A stretch of 64,000 nt of DNA from contig CAICTM010000387.1 in NCBI GenBank assembly GCA_903772945.1, forward strand, positions 1-64,000, written 5' to 3'. Positions 17,342-28,008 of this stretch are shown here, one piece after another; position 1 is the first letter of the stretch, and each line of letters starts with the position of its first letter. A program made the translations under genes and the position numbers. Below the pieces are notes generated by a model. That model ran no database searches. It had not been told where the DNA came from and was given only the letters and a program-made list of their open reading frames with translations. The stretch is from Seminavis robusta. Lineage: Eukaryota; Bacillariophyta; Bacillariophyceae; Naviculales; Naviculaceae.

Positions 17342-19321
17342 ATGAGCGCCATCCAGAACGATTCCACTCCAGAAGACGCCTCGCTGCAGGATACGAGTGA
17401 TAATGACGAGGAAATTTTGTTGGAACCCAGGACGAGTGAACCGTTAGGTTTGCCAATACCTCGGGATGAACATGCCTGTTCTGTGAGTCTTCCTTCGTGG
17501 TCCTCCGTGGTCGGCTATGAAGAAGGCGATGCAAGCATCACAGCGGCCCTGAGATGTGGATACCCTCGATTCATGTACCATCCAGTCATTCTGCAACTGG
17601 CTTCTCATGTGGTGAAGGAACATTCCCCAAACGAAACAGAGGATTGCTTGTTGCTGCCAAGCCATGCGGCGGCAGTTCGATGCCAAGCATTTCTTCAAGA
17701 AGCATTGGAAGGACAATGCGACAAGGATAATGCCCTCTTGTGCACGACTATGGATCCTTCTGATGCCACCACTGGCGATGCCACTACATGGAGTGACGAC
17801 AATCCGCAAGCAGTGTCCCGCATTCGCATTGTCGCCGTGGGTGGTAATGCCAATATCCATGCGGTCTTGTTCCCTGCCGAAACTCCCGCCGCGATGCAAG
17901 CCAAGGCGTATTGGCAGCATACCGGAGAAATTGTCAGCAGCCGAAGAGCTGAAGCAGCGCTGACAAATCTCAATATTCCCGTGGAACGAACCGTTACCTG
18001 TGGTCCCAAGGCACCCTATATTTGGCATCCAGCCGACTCTACCAGCAACGACAATGATGACACTTCATTGCCATTCACGCTGCTACGCCAACGTATTGCC
18101 GAATGGACCAATCTTCAATCCGAAGAATCCGTGTTTTTGACACCCAGTGGCATGGCCAGTATCTACACGTGCTTGCGTTCGGCCCGTCGGTATCAAATGT
18201 TGCATTCCAACGAAAATAGCAGGAGTGATGGTGGAAGATCCATTGTCTATGGGTTTCCCTACCTCGACACTCTCAAGCTCGCTTCTCGCAAGGAATTCTG
18301 TCCTGCTGGAGTCGACTTTTTTGGATTTGGAAACGACAACGACTTGCAATTGTTGGAACAAGTGTTGGAACAAAACAACAATAACAACCACCAATATTGT
18401 GCTCTCTTTACCGAAGTACCGTCCAATCCACTGCTGCAGTGTCCCGATTTGTACGCCCTTCGACAGCTGGCGGATCAGTATGGTTTTGCCTTGATTGTCG
18501 ATGACACCATTGGCAACTTTCTCAATCTGGACATGATCCACACCGGAATTGCCGATGCCGTGTGCACGTCCTTGACCAAGATTGTGTCGGGGCGTGGGGA
18601 TGCCATGGCCGGATCGATCGTCACCAATCCCAATACCGCCAAGGGGCGTTGGATGCAACAAGATTTGCAGCAAGATGGCGGTTCTTCTTTGTTCGTGGCG
18701 GATGCCAATGCCATTCTCGCCAACAGCCAGGATTTTCGGGATCGCAATCTCATCATCAATGAGAGTAGCGAAACTCTGGCAGATTGGTTCAGGGATCATC
18801 CCGACGTGGAAACCGTATACTACCCCAAGTATGCACCGCTGTATCCCTCACTGATTGCCGAGTCGCCCAATCCCAGGTATTCTGGATACGGCGGTTTGAT
18901 GAGTATCTTGTTGGAATCACACATGTGTCAACGAACCTTTTACGATGAGCTGAATGTTGCCAAGGGACCCTCTCTTGGGACCAATTTCACCCTGGTGTGT
19001 CCCTACACGTTGTTGGCTCACTATCACGAACTAGACTTTGCCATGAATTACAACGTCCCACCCAATCTGTTGCGTATTTCGGTCGGATTGGAGGATCCCA
19101 GCGAATTGAAGAACAAGTTTGAAGATGCCTTTGCTAGGAGTCGCCTATATCCCAAGTTGTCGTCGCCATCATCCAAGACGAGTGGGCAACAGGTTCGCTC
19201 CTATTCGACCATGACAGACCTTGGTCAAGTCGGTGGCGCCACGATGAACCGTTACGGGCTCCGAAACAGTTACTCGACAATCATGACCATGAAAAGTTTG
19301 TTGAGGCGTGTACCTCGTTAG
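17342..19321 (+). CDS. Cystathionine gamma-synthase-like PLP enzyme (fungal STR2/MET7 type)
   Basis: 659 residues, intronless. The first 130 residues hold SLPSWSSVVGYEEGD and GYPRFMYHPVI, an N-terminal module known from fungal cystathionine gamma-synthases, followed by a Cys/Met-metabolism PLP domain. Features include PSGMASIYTCLRSARR (cofactor phosphate region), TEVPSNPLLQCPDL, DDTIGNF (the Asp that contacts the pyridine nitrogen) and TSLTK with the Schiff-base lysine at about Lys413. Near the C-terminus, PNLLRISVGLEDPSEL is the substrate-carboxylate Arg segment. The family joins a homoserine ester with cysteine in methionine synthesis. No signal peptide or plastid leader is visible, so a cytosolic location is inferred. 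A long Ser-rich tail follows the fold. Confidence 0.88.
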   Translation: MSAIQNDSTPEDASLQDTSDNDEEILLEPRTSEPLGLPIPRDEHACSVSLPSWSSVVGYEEGDASITAALRCGYPRFMYHPVILQLASHVVKEHSPNETEDCLLLPSHAAAVRCQAFLQEALEGQCDKDNALLCTTMDPSDATTGDATTWSDDNPQAVSRIRIVAVGGNANIHAVLFPAETPAAMQAKAYWQHTGEIVSSRRAEAALTNLNIPVERTVTCGPKAPYIWHPADSTSNDNDDTSLPFTLLRQRIAEWTNLQSEESVFLTPSGMASIYTCLRSARRYQMLHSNENSRSDGGRSIVYGFPYLDTLKLASRKEFCPAGVDFFGFGNDNDLQLLEQVLEQNNNNNHQYCALFTEVPSNPLLQCPDLYALRQLADQYGFALIVDDTIGNFLNLDMIHTGIADAVCTSLTKIVSGRGDAMAGSIVTNPNTAKGRWMQQDLQQDGGSSLFVADANAILANSQDFRDRNLIINESSETLADWFRDHPDVETVYYPKYAPLYPSLIAESPNPRYSGYGGLMSILLESHMCQRTFYDELNVAKGPSLGTNFTLVCPYTLLAHYHELDFAMNYNVPPNLLRISVGLEDPSELKNKFEDAFARSRLYPKLSSPSSKTSGQQVRSYSTMTDLGQVGGATMNRYGLRNSYSTIMTMKSLLRRVPR

Positions 19322-19878
19322 AACGAAAGAAAACGAAACGAGTGGACACTTGTTTTGGTGGGTTGCTGCATGCTCCAAGTCCAACGGAGGCCCTGCGCAT
19401 TAGAGGTGGTAATTGGCAGAGCTCTGCTGGACTCGGTTCGGTTGATTGAAATAGGGACATCGGTCTCACTCAATTACGCGGCTCATAAAGAAAGAGGGAG
19501 ATCATTAGACAGGACGAAGGGAGACCATGACCAACATCTATCGGTACGCACGTTCTAGGAGGTGCGTCTATGGGTGGCACAGCCTACTTGTACAGGTCCC
19601 CCTGTTTGCTACATGTAGCCAGCTAGATTTTAGATTTGAAATAGACACTAGCATTTCACCAGCTTCTTGCAGCTCTAGCTGGGCTCATATCCGTGGTTTC
19701 GTGGTCGCTGGTTGCGCTTGCCTGGGTGTCATCGGAATAGCTGGTGCTTTGTTCAGTTTATTGATTGGTATGTTTTTATTCTTCCTTGTAATGTGTAGCT
19801 ATCCGTCTACCCTAGTCTACTTTTGCGTTTTCTAGCTAGTAAGTGTTTATTGCCTCCAAATAAATGGTAGCAGTGAAG
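19322..19878. other. Intergenic between convergent genes
   Basis: Between the PLP enzyme and the ABM-domain gene on the opposite strand. A 102-codon frame at 19527-19835 has hydrophobic stretches but no family signal, so I do not call it. Confidence 0.5.
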
Positions 19879-20467
19879 CTAGGTTTCCACAAACTCTCCG
19901 TCATTCTTTTTGGACACACTAGAAATGACACCTCCCGATTCCTTGAATTTGGCCCAAGCAGCATAATGTGGCTGTGTCTTGTGAAAATCGACAGCGGCTG
20001 GATCCTTGTACAGTTCGTAAAAGATAAACTTGTTGGGGGCTTCCTGGTCTCGAAGGACATCTGATAATAACATTAAAAAGGAAGGCGTGGATGAGACATG
20101 CACGGTTTGAAACGAGCCATACGGAAGTCCACCAAAGCCGTACGGTAGAGCCCAGCAAGCCATCAGGTAAACCTCCCACATAGTAGTACTCACCAAATCG
20201 AATGCATCCCGGCTCTTTGCGTGAATTTTCGGCATTGGTTTTGATCATTTCCAAGAACTCTGCCATTCGATCGGGATCGACCTCGGCTTCTACCACAACA
20301 GCAAAGGGTGCCATTTTGGTAGCGGTAGAAGAAATGCTACTGCTGCCTCCTCGGGTCGAAATTAGGAATGCTTGGCGTGTGACAAAGGAACGGGCGGGAG
20401 TCACAAGATGCGAAAGCATAAGAAGCAGTGCTAGTATTAGCGGCAAATTCTTGAGAGTGGTGCTCAT
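19879..20467 (-). CDS. Plastid-targeted ABM-domain (monooxygenase-like) protein
   Basis: Exon 1 is 20467-20194 and exon 2 is 20060-19879, split by a 133-bp GT-AG intron; 151 residues. The leader is a signal peptide (LPLILALLLMLSHLVTPARS) followed by FVTRQ, an ASAFAP-like site, suggesting plastid import. From about residue 52 the ABM ferredoxin-like fold follows: MAPFAVVVEAEVDPDRMAEF, then ENSRKEPGCIRFDVLRDQEA, NKFIFYELYKDPAAVDFHKT, and QPHYAAWAKF. ABM domains act as cofactor-free monooxygenases or small-molecule-handling proteins; the substrate is unknown. The intron falls in the CIRF-DVLRD strand, where joining restores the family consensus, and the exon-only frames do not. Confidence 0.85.
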
Positions 20468-20928
20468 TGTCGTCGCTTCCGTTGGCTCTGGCGGAGTATC
20501 TTTTGTCTTCGGAACAAGTTAGACGGCGGCACCTGTTTTCTGCAGCAGCGGGGGTGGTGTCATCGGAGGGAGATCTTTTTCGGGTTGAAAATTGAAAATT
20601 GAGAACCTGCAAAAGATACGATCCGTGAGTAAAGACTGACGCAAGTCACGAGTACTCTGTCCCAGTCACACACATCAATGAATGAAATCAATGGCAATGA
20701 TCAAATGAGAAATCAAATCCGGCAAGGCGTCGACAATGGTCATCAGATTCTTTCCTTCCGTAGGTCTCACCAATCATTGCTTCCCCATCTTGCCACCCAT
20801 TCACAAGCTCTATAGCCTGTGAAAGTCTGGCTCCCTGCCATTGCTTCGGATTATCTCATCCGGAAAGGTGTCTATCATCTATACCAAGAATACCCCCATT
20901 TTTTCCTAAACTCATCAAAACATTGGGA

Positions 20929-23452
20929 ATGACGTACCCAGCTGATACCAATACTCGGCTTCGAGCAAGCAAATGCCATTGTCGGCAATGGAACTTTCCC
21001 TTGCTTTGTTCAGTCCTTTTGGTGTCGTCTGCTGTGGGGGTATCGGGGTTCCAATCTTCGTTCATTGCCACTACTAAGAAGGGTGTACAGATGCGCTCAC
21101 TGAACGTGTGGAAACCAGATCCACGGGTACCACTCGTTCCGACCAAGTCTTCTCGGATGTTACAACACCACGATAATTGCCTCAGCAATCAATCAAAACG
21201 ACCCGGTTGGGCAGCACGTCTGTCTTCCAAATGGCAACAGTTGACATCTCGGAGACGGCGCTTGGTGCGTGGTGGGGCTGCCTTTCTCGCCATTTTGATG
21301 ACAACCCTGGTAGTAAATCCAGTCAAAGTTCTGGCCATGGGAGGAGGAATGGGAGGATCCAGAGGACCCACTCTACCCATGTCACAGTAAGTCAAAACAA
21401 AGCAAACCGAAATCAGAGTGGAGACATTTTATGAAGCTAGGAGGGAGCTACCCTTTTGAGGAGAGTGACTCACCTCGAGGATCTTTTGTCTTTCTCTCTT
21501 TCTCTCTCTCTCTGCCTCCTTGTTCCATTCAAACGGTGACTTATCTATGTTCACGTCATCATATGTTTAATTTCTCACATTCTTGCGTGCCGCAGGAAAG
21601 AATTCTTGTCGGCATCCGCACTCTTTCTCAGTCTCTTCTCTGTGCTGGCACTGTTGCATGCCGCCGAAATTGCCATTACGACACTCTACCCCTGGAAAGT
21701 ACGAGAAATTGCCGAAGAAGAAGCCAAACTGGGAAAGAATCGAAGCACCTTTAAAGTTCTCAATGAAGACATTACCAGAGTCTTGACAACCATATTGGTC
21801 ACATCCACAGCATGTTCCATCTTTGCCACAACCATCTTTACTCATGTTGTCGCATCGCGGTTTGGAACTCGCGGTGAACGCTACGGTGCCTTGGCACTGA
21901 CGGCTCTGACACTCTTCTTTGTCGAACTCTTGCCCAAATCACTGGGAGTGACCAATGCCGAAACAGTGGCGCGACTCATGGTCCCACCCGTGAATGTGAT
22001 TTCCACCTTTGTGAGTCCTCTGGGCATTTCTCTCAGCTTTCTGGCGAAACAAACACTGCGATTGTTTGGTGTCAATTTATCAAAGGGTGATGGGGACGTG
22101 TCCGATTCACAACTGAGGCTGATTGTTACGGGCGCCCGAGATTCGGGAACCATTGATCACGGAGAACAGGAAATGATCCAAGGAGTCCTCAATCTACAAG
22201 GCCAGCGAGTCAAGGAAATCATGAAACCACGGGTGGAAATGATCGCCGTGCCCAAAACGATGAGTGTAGCAGGGGTCTTGGGTATTGTCAGAGAAAGTGG
22301 ATACAGCCGCATCCCAGTTTACGAGGGGGAAATCGACAATATAGTTGGAATGGTGATTGCCAAGAATGTGCTCGACTTTTTCGTAGAAGGTGTTCTAATT
22401 GACGAAGAGATGCAAAAGAAGATCCGGCGAGAAGATCCAATTGAAGAAGTCTTGGCTTCAGGAGAGTTCCTTGATGTTGGTGCAGCCGACAATGCGACAT
22501 CCCAAGACGCGACGAATTCATCTGTCGTCATTCCCATTGGACCCAGTGGTGAAGAAACGTTAGTGCGACCCTTGACACCCATGCAACTCGCTCAACGAAT
22601 GGAGGAGTCTATCGATCAGGCAGGTCTGATTGAATCCTGTTACTTTGTTCCGGATACTGCTAAGGGATGGTCCGTGCTCCAGGAAATGCGACGCCGGAGA
22701 ATTCACATGGCCATCGTCGTTGATGAGTTTGGTGGCACTGGTGGTTTAGTTTCCCTGGAAGATATCGTTGAGGAAGTGGTCGGTGAAATCTACGATGAAG
22801 ATGATGTAAGTCTCTGGAGGCGTATTCATATGTTCTCTAGTGCACAGTCTTTGGCTCGCCCGTTCAGCTTCAGTCATGCTCATTCTTATCACCAATCCGA
22901 TGGTTTTTGTAGGAGGAAGATTATTCATTCTCGGAAGATTCTATCACGCTGCAAGAGGATGGTTCCTTTTTGATTCGCGGTGATGCTGATCTGGAAGATG
23001 TCGACACTATTCTGCAACTGAGCCTGGATGAAGAGTCGGAGTTGAAGGAGTTCGCGACTCTTAGTGGTTTCTTGTGCATGTGTGCCGGGGAGATTCCGTC
23101 CACGGGCGATATTATCATGAGCCGTGGTTGGTGCTTCGAGATTGAGCATGCGGATGACAAGAGAATTTTGCTGGTAAAGGTAGAACGCTTACTTGGAGAA
23201 GAGGTGGAGGACGACGACGACGATTCCTCCAACAACCCAATCCGCAATCTACTACGAATGAACAACGATGACGGAGATTCGGAAGATGCAAATGACGAAA
23301 ATATCGACTCCAGCAAACAACGGACCGAGGCAATGATCGAGCAGGCGAGGGAAGCCAACATTGAGGCGGCGAAAGACGTCGAGCGTTTGGTGGAAAGTGG
23401 CCAAAAGAAAATGTCCATGTTGAAGGATATTGCGGAGGGAAAGGAAGCATAG
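20929..23452 (+). CDS. Plastid CNNM/CorC-type transporter (DUF21 + CBS + CorC_HlyC)
   Basis: Three exons, 20929-21386, 21596-22805 and 22913-23452; introns of 209 and 107 bp; 735 residues. A signal peptide (LLCSVLLVSSAVGVSG) followed by FQSSF suggests plastid import, then a transit-like basic region. The DUF21 domain with four hydrophobic helices starts near residue 155 (LSASALFLSLFSVLALLHAAEI..TTLYPWK, then VVASRFGTRGERYGALALTA). A CBS pair follows (VKEIMKPRVEMIAVPKTMSV, SGYSRIPVYEGEIDNIVGMV; later MAIVVDEFGGTGGLVSLEDI), and a C-terminal CorC_HlyC domain with an acidic tail. The family exports or handles Mg2+ and other divalent ions. Plant homologues (CBSDUFCH type) are chloroplast proteins, which agrees with the leader. 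It converges on the histone deacetylase gene. Confidence 0.88.
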
Positions 23453-23694
23453 CGGTATCGCACGGAGGACGAGATCCGACAACGCAGGTTGTTTGATTGC
23501 AGCTTTGTTTGCTCAAAGTGGTCTTGCCTTCTCCCTTTCGTGGTCGGTTCCGCATACCGCCGTATCAAACGTCAATCCAACCAGTGCATACGGTTCAATT
23601 TGTAAAGTAGCACAGCCTTTCCCGTATCACCGCGGACAAGCAAAATGTCATTCTAGCTAGAGCCTCGTACTGTATGCATGTTGAACGTTTTAAC

Positions 23695-25274
23695 TTAATC
23701 AACCTTGTCGTACAATTCCGCAGAGTGGGTTTTTCGTTTCTTGCTGCCACCACTGGAACCGCTCTTGTCATCGGCATTCTTGTCCTGGTCTTCCGGGTTG
23801 ACTCGTTCATATGGCGGCGGTACCTCTTGCATCTGAACACTGGGCGCCCCTTGCAAATTTTGCAGTTGCTGCAACAGCTCCGTCCGAACTGATTTGAGCG
23901 AGCTACCAAGAGAGTAGGGACCGATTTGATTTGCACAGTGTGAGAACGACGAGACGTGAAGTAGTAGAAGTTTCTTGAACTTACTCTTTCCCATTGAGGT
24001 TTTCCATGGATTCGGGCGTCAAATGGAGTTCATAATCCGGTGCATAGTACTCAAAATAATCATTAAAGGGAATATCATTGGAGATGTCATTTTCCTTTCC
24101 CAAAATGACGGAAGTCTCGTAGGCCCATAACCGTGCAACATTGCGAATGGTGTAACCACCTCCACCCAAAACCAATGTGGGTACTCCAAAGCTCTGTACG
24201 TACTTGACGCATTCGGCGTGTCCTTTGAGGGTGAGATTGAAGCACCCCAGTCGATCTCCCGTGAGTGAATCGGCGCCACATTGCAAGACGATCGCCCCCG
24301 GTTGAAAGACTTGCATGATTTTTTCCACGACGGGTTTGAAGAGATCATTGAAGTAGGTGGAATCGGTAATCCCCGAGTTGAGTGGTGCATTGACGCTAAA
24401 GCCTGTACCGTCCTTGGCTCCCACGTCGCCAATGTGGCCTGTTCCAGGAAAGAAATCTCCGTATTTGTGAAGAGAAAATGTCATGACCTGAACAAGTACC
24501 AGGAAGACAAGCAGAAAGTCAGATAGATGGGTCCAGGTTGGCTAGCTAGCCGGTGGGCTGTATCTTTGTTGAGAATTCAAACTTACCCTGTCACAAGTAT
24601 AGAAAGCTTCTTCCACACCATCTCCATGATGCACATCGATATCAATGTAGAGCACTCGCGCATGCACTTTGAGCAGCTCCAGAATGGCCAGTACGATATC
24701 ATTAATATAACAGAATCCACTGGCCTCTGATTTTTTGGCATGATGGAGTCCCCCGGACCAATTGATGCAGACATCGGCCTGTCCCGTATTGAGTTGTACG
24801 GCTCCATCCAGAGAGGCTCCCGTGTAGAGTTGTGTGAATTCAAAGAGTCCATCAAAGACAGGACAATCGGTTGTTTCTCCGGCATTGAAACGTTGCATGG
24901 ACGTGTGATATTGTCGCAGTGAATCAGGGGTGATTTTGGAGAGAAAATGGACGTAATCTTCGGAATGGAATTGCGTCATTTCTCCGGCACTGGCAGGATG
25001 GGGACGGTAGCAATCCATTTCCTTGTAGAGGCCATACGACAATATCAAGTGATGCGCCATCTTGATCCGATGCGGTTTCATCGGATGAGATGGCCCATAG
25101 TAAAACAGGGGCTGTCATGGAACAAAAACGTAGTAAGAAAGATAAGAGGAGAATGGATTCAATCAATCGATGAGCAAGAACAGGTAGCCGATGCTATGAA
25201 ACTACATACAACGGCACACTTACAACGGTAGGATGGTAAAAGTAAGATACCCGAGATTTCGCTCGGTCCGACAT
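23695..25274 (-). CDS. HDAC: Class I histone deacetylase (RPD3/HDAC1 type)
   Basis: Four exons, 25274-25224, 25111-24587, 24487-23985 and 23902-23695; introns of 112, 99 and 82 bp; 428 residues. It removes acetyl groups from histone lysines using Zn2+, in the nucleus. Class I hallmarks: [40 protein letters not shown] (paired active-site His), [20 protein letters not shown] (Zn ligands Asp and His), [15 protein letters not shown] (Zn ligand Asp) and [18 protein letters not shown] (catalytic Tyr). The C-terminal VQMQEVPPP matches the HDAC1 PGVQMQ segment, and the last 30 residues are charged ([11 protein letters not shown]). All catalytic residues are present, so it should be active. Confidence 0.95.
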
Positions 25275-25653
25275 ATCGGAGCGCCTTCTTCAGAGATCAG
25301 GATATTGTAAACTTCACGCAGATATAGTTGGGGCAACAGACACAGCAACGCTCTCTTCGTTCGTCCGCAACAGCTTCATGCACAACAACACAATGCAAAG
25401 GTTGGAGGTTGTGGTCGACCAGACCTCGTTCGAGCCGTCGCTCACATTTTACGTTGTTGGTCGCACACATTCCACAGATTTTCCTTTATTTACCTCGGAT
25501 TCAAGAAACACATGCATACTTCCGGAGCTGGCCTCTTTGGTAGCGGTAGCTACAGGGGCCACCGTAGCCGGGGTATATGTAGTTGACGATTAAGAATGAT
25601 GAATCCCTTCTAATGTTTCTGTTTCTAAAGTATTAGTTTATGATCGATGAGTG
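25275..25653. other. Intergenic upstream of the histone deacetylase
   Basis: A 71-codon forward frame at 25378-25593 is open but has no family signal; I treat the stretch as promoter DNA of the reverse-strand deacetylase gene. Confidence 0.4.
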
Positions 25654-27873
25654 TCATTGATTCTTTCGAGCAAGTTCTACTTTGGACAGGAAGGCTTTGC
25701 CAACTCCTCGTTGTTTCGGAATTCGATGCGGACCGGGGACCTTTTCCGGCCATTGCGGATGAGGTGGAGACGAGGATGCGGCATCAAATCGCCAATTCAT
25801 AATCCTGCTACATCCCATGAAATCCTTCAACTTGGGTACAGTTTGGAGGAGTGATGCCACCGCAGCACTTCCCGCACCCTGTTCCTTCATTCCAAAGAGG
25901 GCTTTGGTCCCGGATAATTCCCGTTCAAAGTCGGCGGATTGGAGCCGATGGGTTTCATTATTGAGTGCATTCCGATGAAAGACCAAGCTGCTAAAGTCGT
26001 CCAATGAGGAGGACTCGCAAAAGTTTTGATCCTTTTTGAGAAGAGGATAAATGGACGATGTGTTGCCTTGATCCTGCATGGGTCCGTGTGCAAACTGGAA
26101 GAATGTCGAGACGGGTAGTGTGACATTGGCCGGATCATAGACCAAATCGTAATGCATGGCGGACACGGTGGGTACTGCCACGAGCATATTCTGTTTGACG
26201 CGGGAAGCCCATTTGACTCGTTCGTCGAATGCCTCGTCGGGATTGGCCAATATCACGACCTCTCCCGTAATGGCTGGGTGTGTAAAGGCGTATTGAAGCA
26301 TATCGTAATAGCTGGGAGTTCCTTCCTCGGTTCGGTCCACACACACCAAAGTCGACATGCCCAGATTTTGATTCTTGACTGATCGATGGTACCAAATCCA
26401 TCCATCAAAACGTTCTTGTAACTTTTGCATGTACTGATGAAAATGACTGCAGTTGTCTTGATCCGTGGACGAATCCAAAATCACCACCACTTGTTCCAAG
26501 AATGGATTGTTCCAATTGTTGAGAATGGCCGCCACTGTTTCGTCCACATGAGGATCGCCGTCACGGCGCTTGGCGGAAACGGTCGTCACCAGCGACAACG
26601 TATAGTAAATATGATTCCGAGGATGTCGTGGCGATGGTTTGGGTTGATGGATCCCATGTTTGTGCAAGTGCTTGGCAAAAAAGTAGGGCGGCGGAACTCG
26701 GTCCAACCGAGCCCACTTGTTGGTTTCGTGTTGCCAAAACGGCTTTCCGTGTGCATGCATTTTGGGAGCGGCATGGACGTGCCATAGATGGACAAACTCG
26801 CAGGGATTTTCGGCCACGGCTTCGGGAACACTGGTTTGGAGTGCCCACAAGGTGGCACATTCGGCGGCATTTTCATTCAGTTTGAAAAAGGCATTAGTAT
26901 TGCCCTCACCATAGGCGTTGTTGCCACCGACATGTACTTCGGGTCGCACAGCGCGGGTAAAATGTTGTGGGGACAGTCGACCCCGCAAGAGTTGCGGATG
27001 AAAAATGTATCCATCCCACGACGTCGTGGAATCCATGCATTGATCTGGTGCTACTGCCACAGTGTCGGCTGGCATGGGTTTGTCGCGGTAGACGAATTGA
27101 AAATGCTGATACACGGCCCCCGCCCTTGTTTCATCATTGGGCAATCCCATGGATGTCAAGATATAGATATTGTTGTGTGCTAGATTCTGGCGAGCCCATG
27201 CCAGAGTCCCGTCAAAAGCCTGATCGGCATTGCAGAGCACGACAATTTCGGTTTGGACAAGCTGTGGATCCAAGGCATATTGGAACATCTCATAGACATT
27301 GGGTTGGTCTTGTGGACGATCCACACAAGTCAATTTTTGGGCAATATCCACACGCACCGAAAAAATTGCAATACTAGTAGTGCTTCCACTCCATTCAAGA
27401 AATTGCTGCTGCAACTGTATCATGTGTTTTCGAAAGGTAGCACAATTGGACTTTTCCGAGGAACCATCTAGGATAACGACCACTTGATGATAGTGCGGAT
27501 TGTGGATATTATTCAACATGGTGGCTTCAATTTCATACAGATGCAGTTTCCGATCCTCCCCCAAGATCGCATCGGCAAAGTAGCTCGTCACGAGGGTCAC
27601 TTTGGAGGATCGTCTTTGGAATAATAATAGTCCCATCAAAGCCAGTGCCATGGTCAGCAGAGTCATGCTGAATCTCTTGTCCTTTCTCAGCTTGACTCCC
27701 AATCCAAGCCCTACAGATGATATTAGACCCGTGAGATCCCATGCTTTCTTCCCTTTGCTGCCATAGCTCGACTTGAGTTTTTGTGGCCCAGCCGATGATG
27801 AAATGGCGCCATTATTCAATCCATTGCCAGAAGATGATGGCGCAGTATGGGTGTTGTATCGACGTGAATGCAT
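25654..27873 (-). CDS. Type II membrane protein with two glycosyltransferase-like modules
   Basis: 739 residues from the ATG at 27873. The frame stays open for 90 bp upstream, but only with a TTG start inside the 38-bp repeat. A basic N-terminus precedes one hydrophobic segment (FSMTLLTMALALMGLLLF), typical of Golgi type II enzymes. Two related modules follow. Module 1 has NNIHNPHYHQVVVILDGSS, TCVDRPQDQPNVYEMFQYAL and EIVVLCNADQAFD. Module 2 has NNWNNPFLEQVVVILDSST, VCVDRTEEGTPSYYDMLQYA and EVVILANPDEAFD. The N(A/P)D-AFD loop sits where GT-A enzymes place the DxD metal motif. Each module then has a loop ending near an FHP/FHR segment. The duplication and Golgi role are inferred; the sugar donor is unknown. 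Confidence 0.75.
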   Translation of the reverse strand: MHSRRYNTHTAPSSSGNGLNNGAISSSAGPQKLKSSYGSKGKKAWDLTGLISSVGLGLGVKLRKDKRFSMTLLTMALALMGLLLFQRRSSKVTLVTSYFADAILGEDRKLHLYEIEATMLNNIHNPHYHQVVVILDGSSEKSNCATFRKHMIQLQQQFLEWSGSTTSIAIFSVRVDIAQKLTCVDRPQDQPNVYEMFQYALDPQLVQTEIVVLCNADQAFDGTLAWARQNLAHNNIYILTSMGLPNDETRAGAVYQHFQFVYRDKPMPADTVAVAPDQCMDSTTSWDGYIFHPQLLRGRLSPQHFTRAVRPEVHVGGNNAYGEGNTNAFFKLNENAAECATLWALQTSVPEAVAENPCEFVHLWHVHAAPKMHAHGKPFWQHETNKWARLDRVPPPYFFAKHLHKHGIHQPKPSPRHPRNHIYYTLSLVTTVSAKRRDGDPHVDETVAAILNNWNNPFLEQVVVILDSSTDQDNCSHFHQYMQKLQERFDGWIWYHRSVKNQNLGMSTLVCVDRTEEGTPSYYDMLQYAFTHPAITGEVVILANPDEAFDERVKWASRVKQNMLVAVPTVSAMHYDLVYDPANVTLPVSTFFQFAHGPMQDQGNTSSIYPLLKKDQNFCESSSLDDFSSLVFHRNALNNETHRLQSADFERELSGTKALFGMKEQGAGSAAVASLLQTVPKLKDFMGCSRIMNWRFDAASSSPPHPQWPEKVPGPHRIPKQRGVGKAFLSKVELARKNQ

Positions 27874-27932
27874 GATCACAGAAACATGATGGTACCACAC
27901 ACTCGCTCCCAGTTGCTGCAGTCTCCAAATCA

Positions 27933-28008
27933 ACCTGGGCAGGTAAACTGCCTGAGTTCTCAACCCCTTTACCTCGGCAGGTAAACTGCCTGAGTTCTCA
28001 ACCCCTTT
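27933..28008 (+). repeat. 38-bp element, tandem pair
   Basis: Two head-to-tail units, 27933-27970 and 27971-28008. The second is an exact match and the first nearly exact. Each carries GGCAGGTAAACTGCC, a short hairpin. The second is identical to the reverse complement of 2911-2948. The first unit starts 60 bp upstream of the start codon of the glycosyltransferase-like gene, so it lies in that gene's promoter or 5' untranslated region. Confidence 0.9.

Noticed and set aside
25378-25593. 71-codon frame upstream of the histone deacetylase
   Set aside because: No family signal; better explained as promoter DNA of the divergent deacetylase gene.
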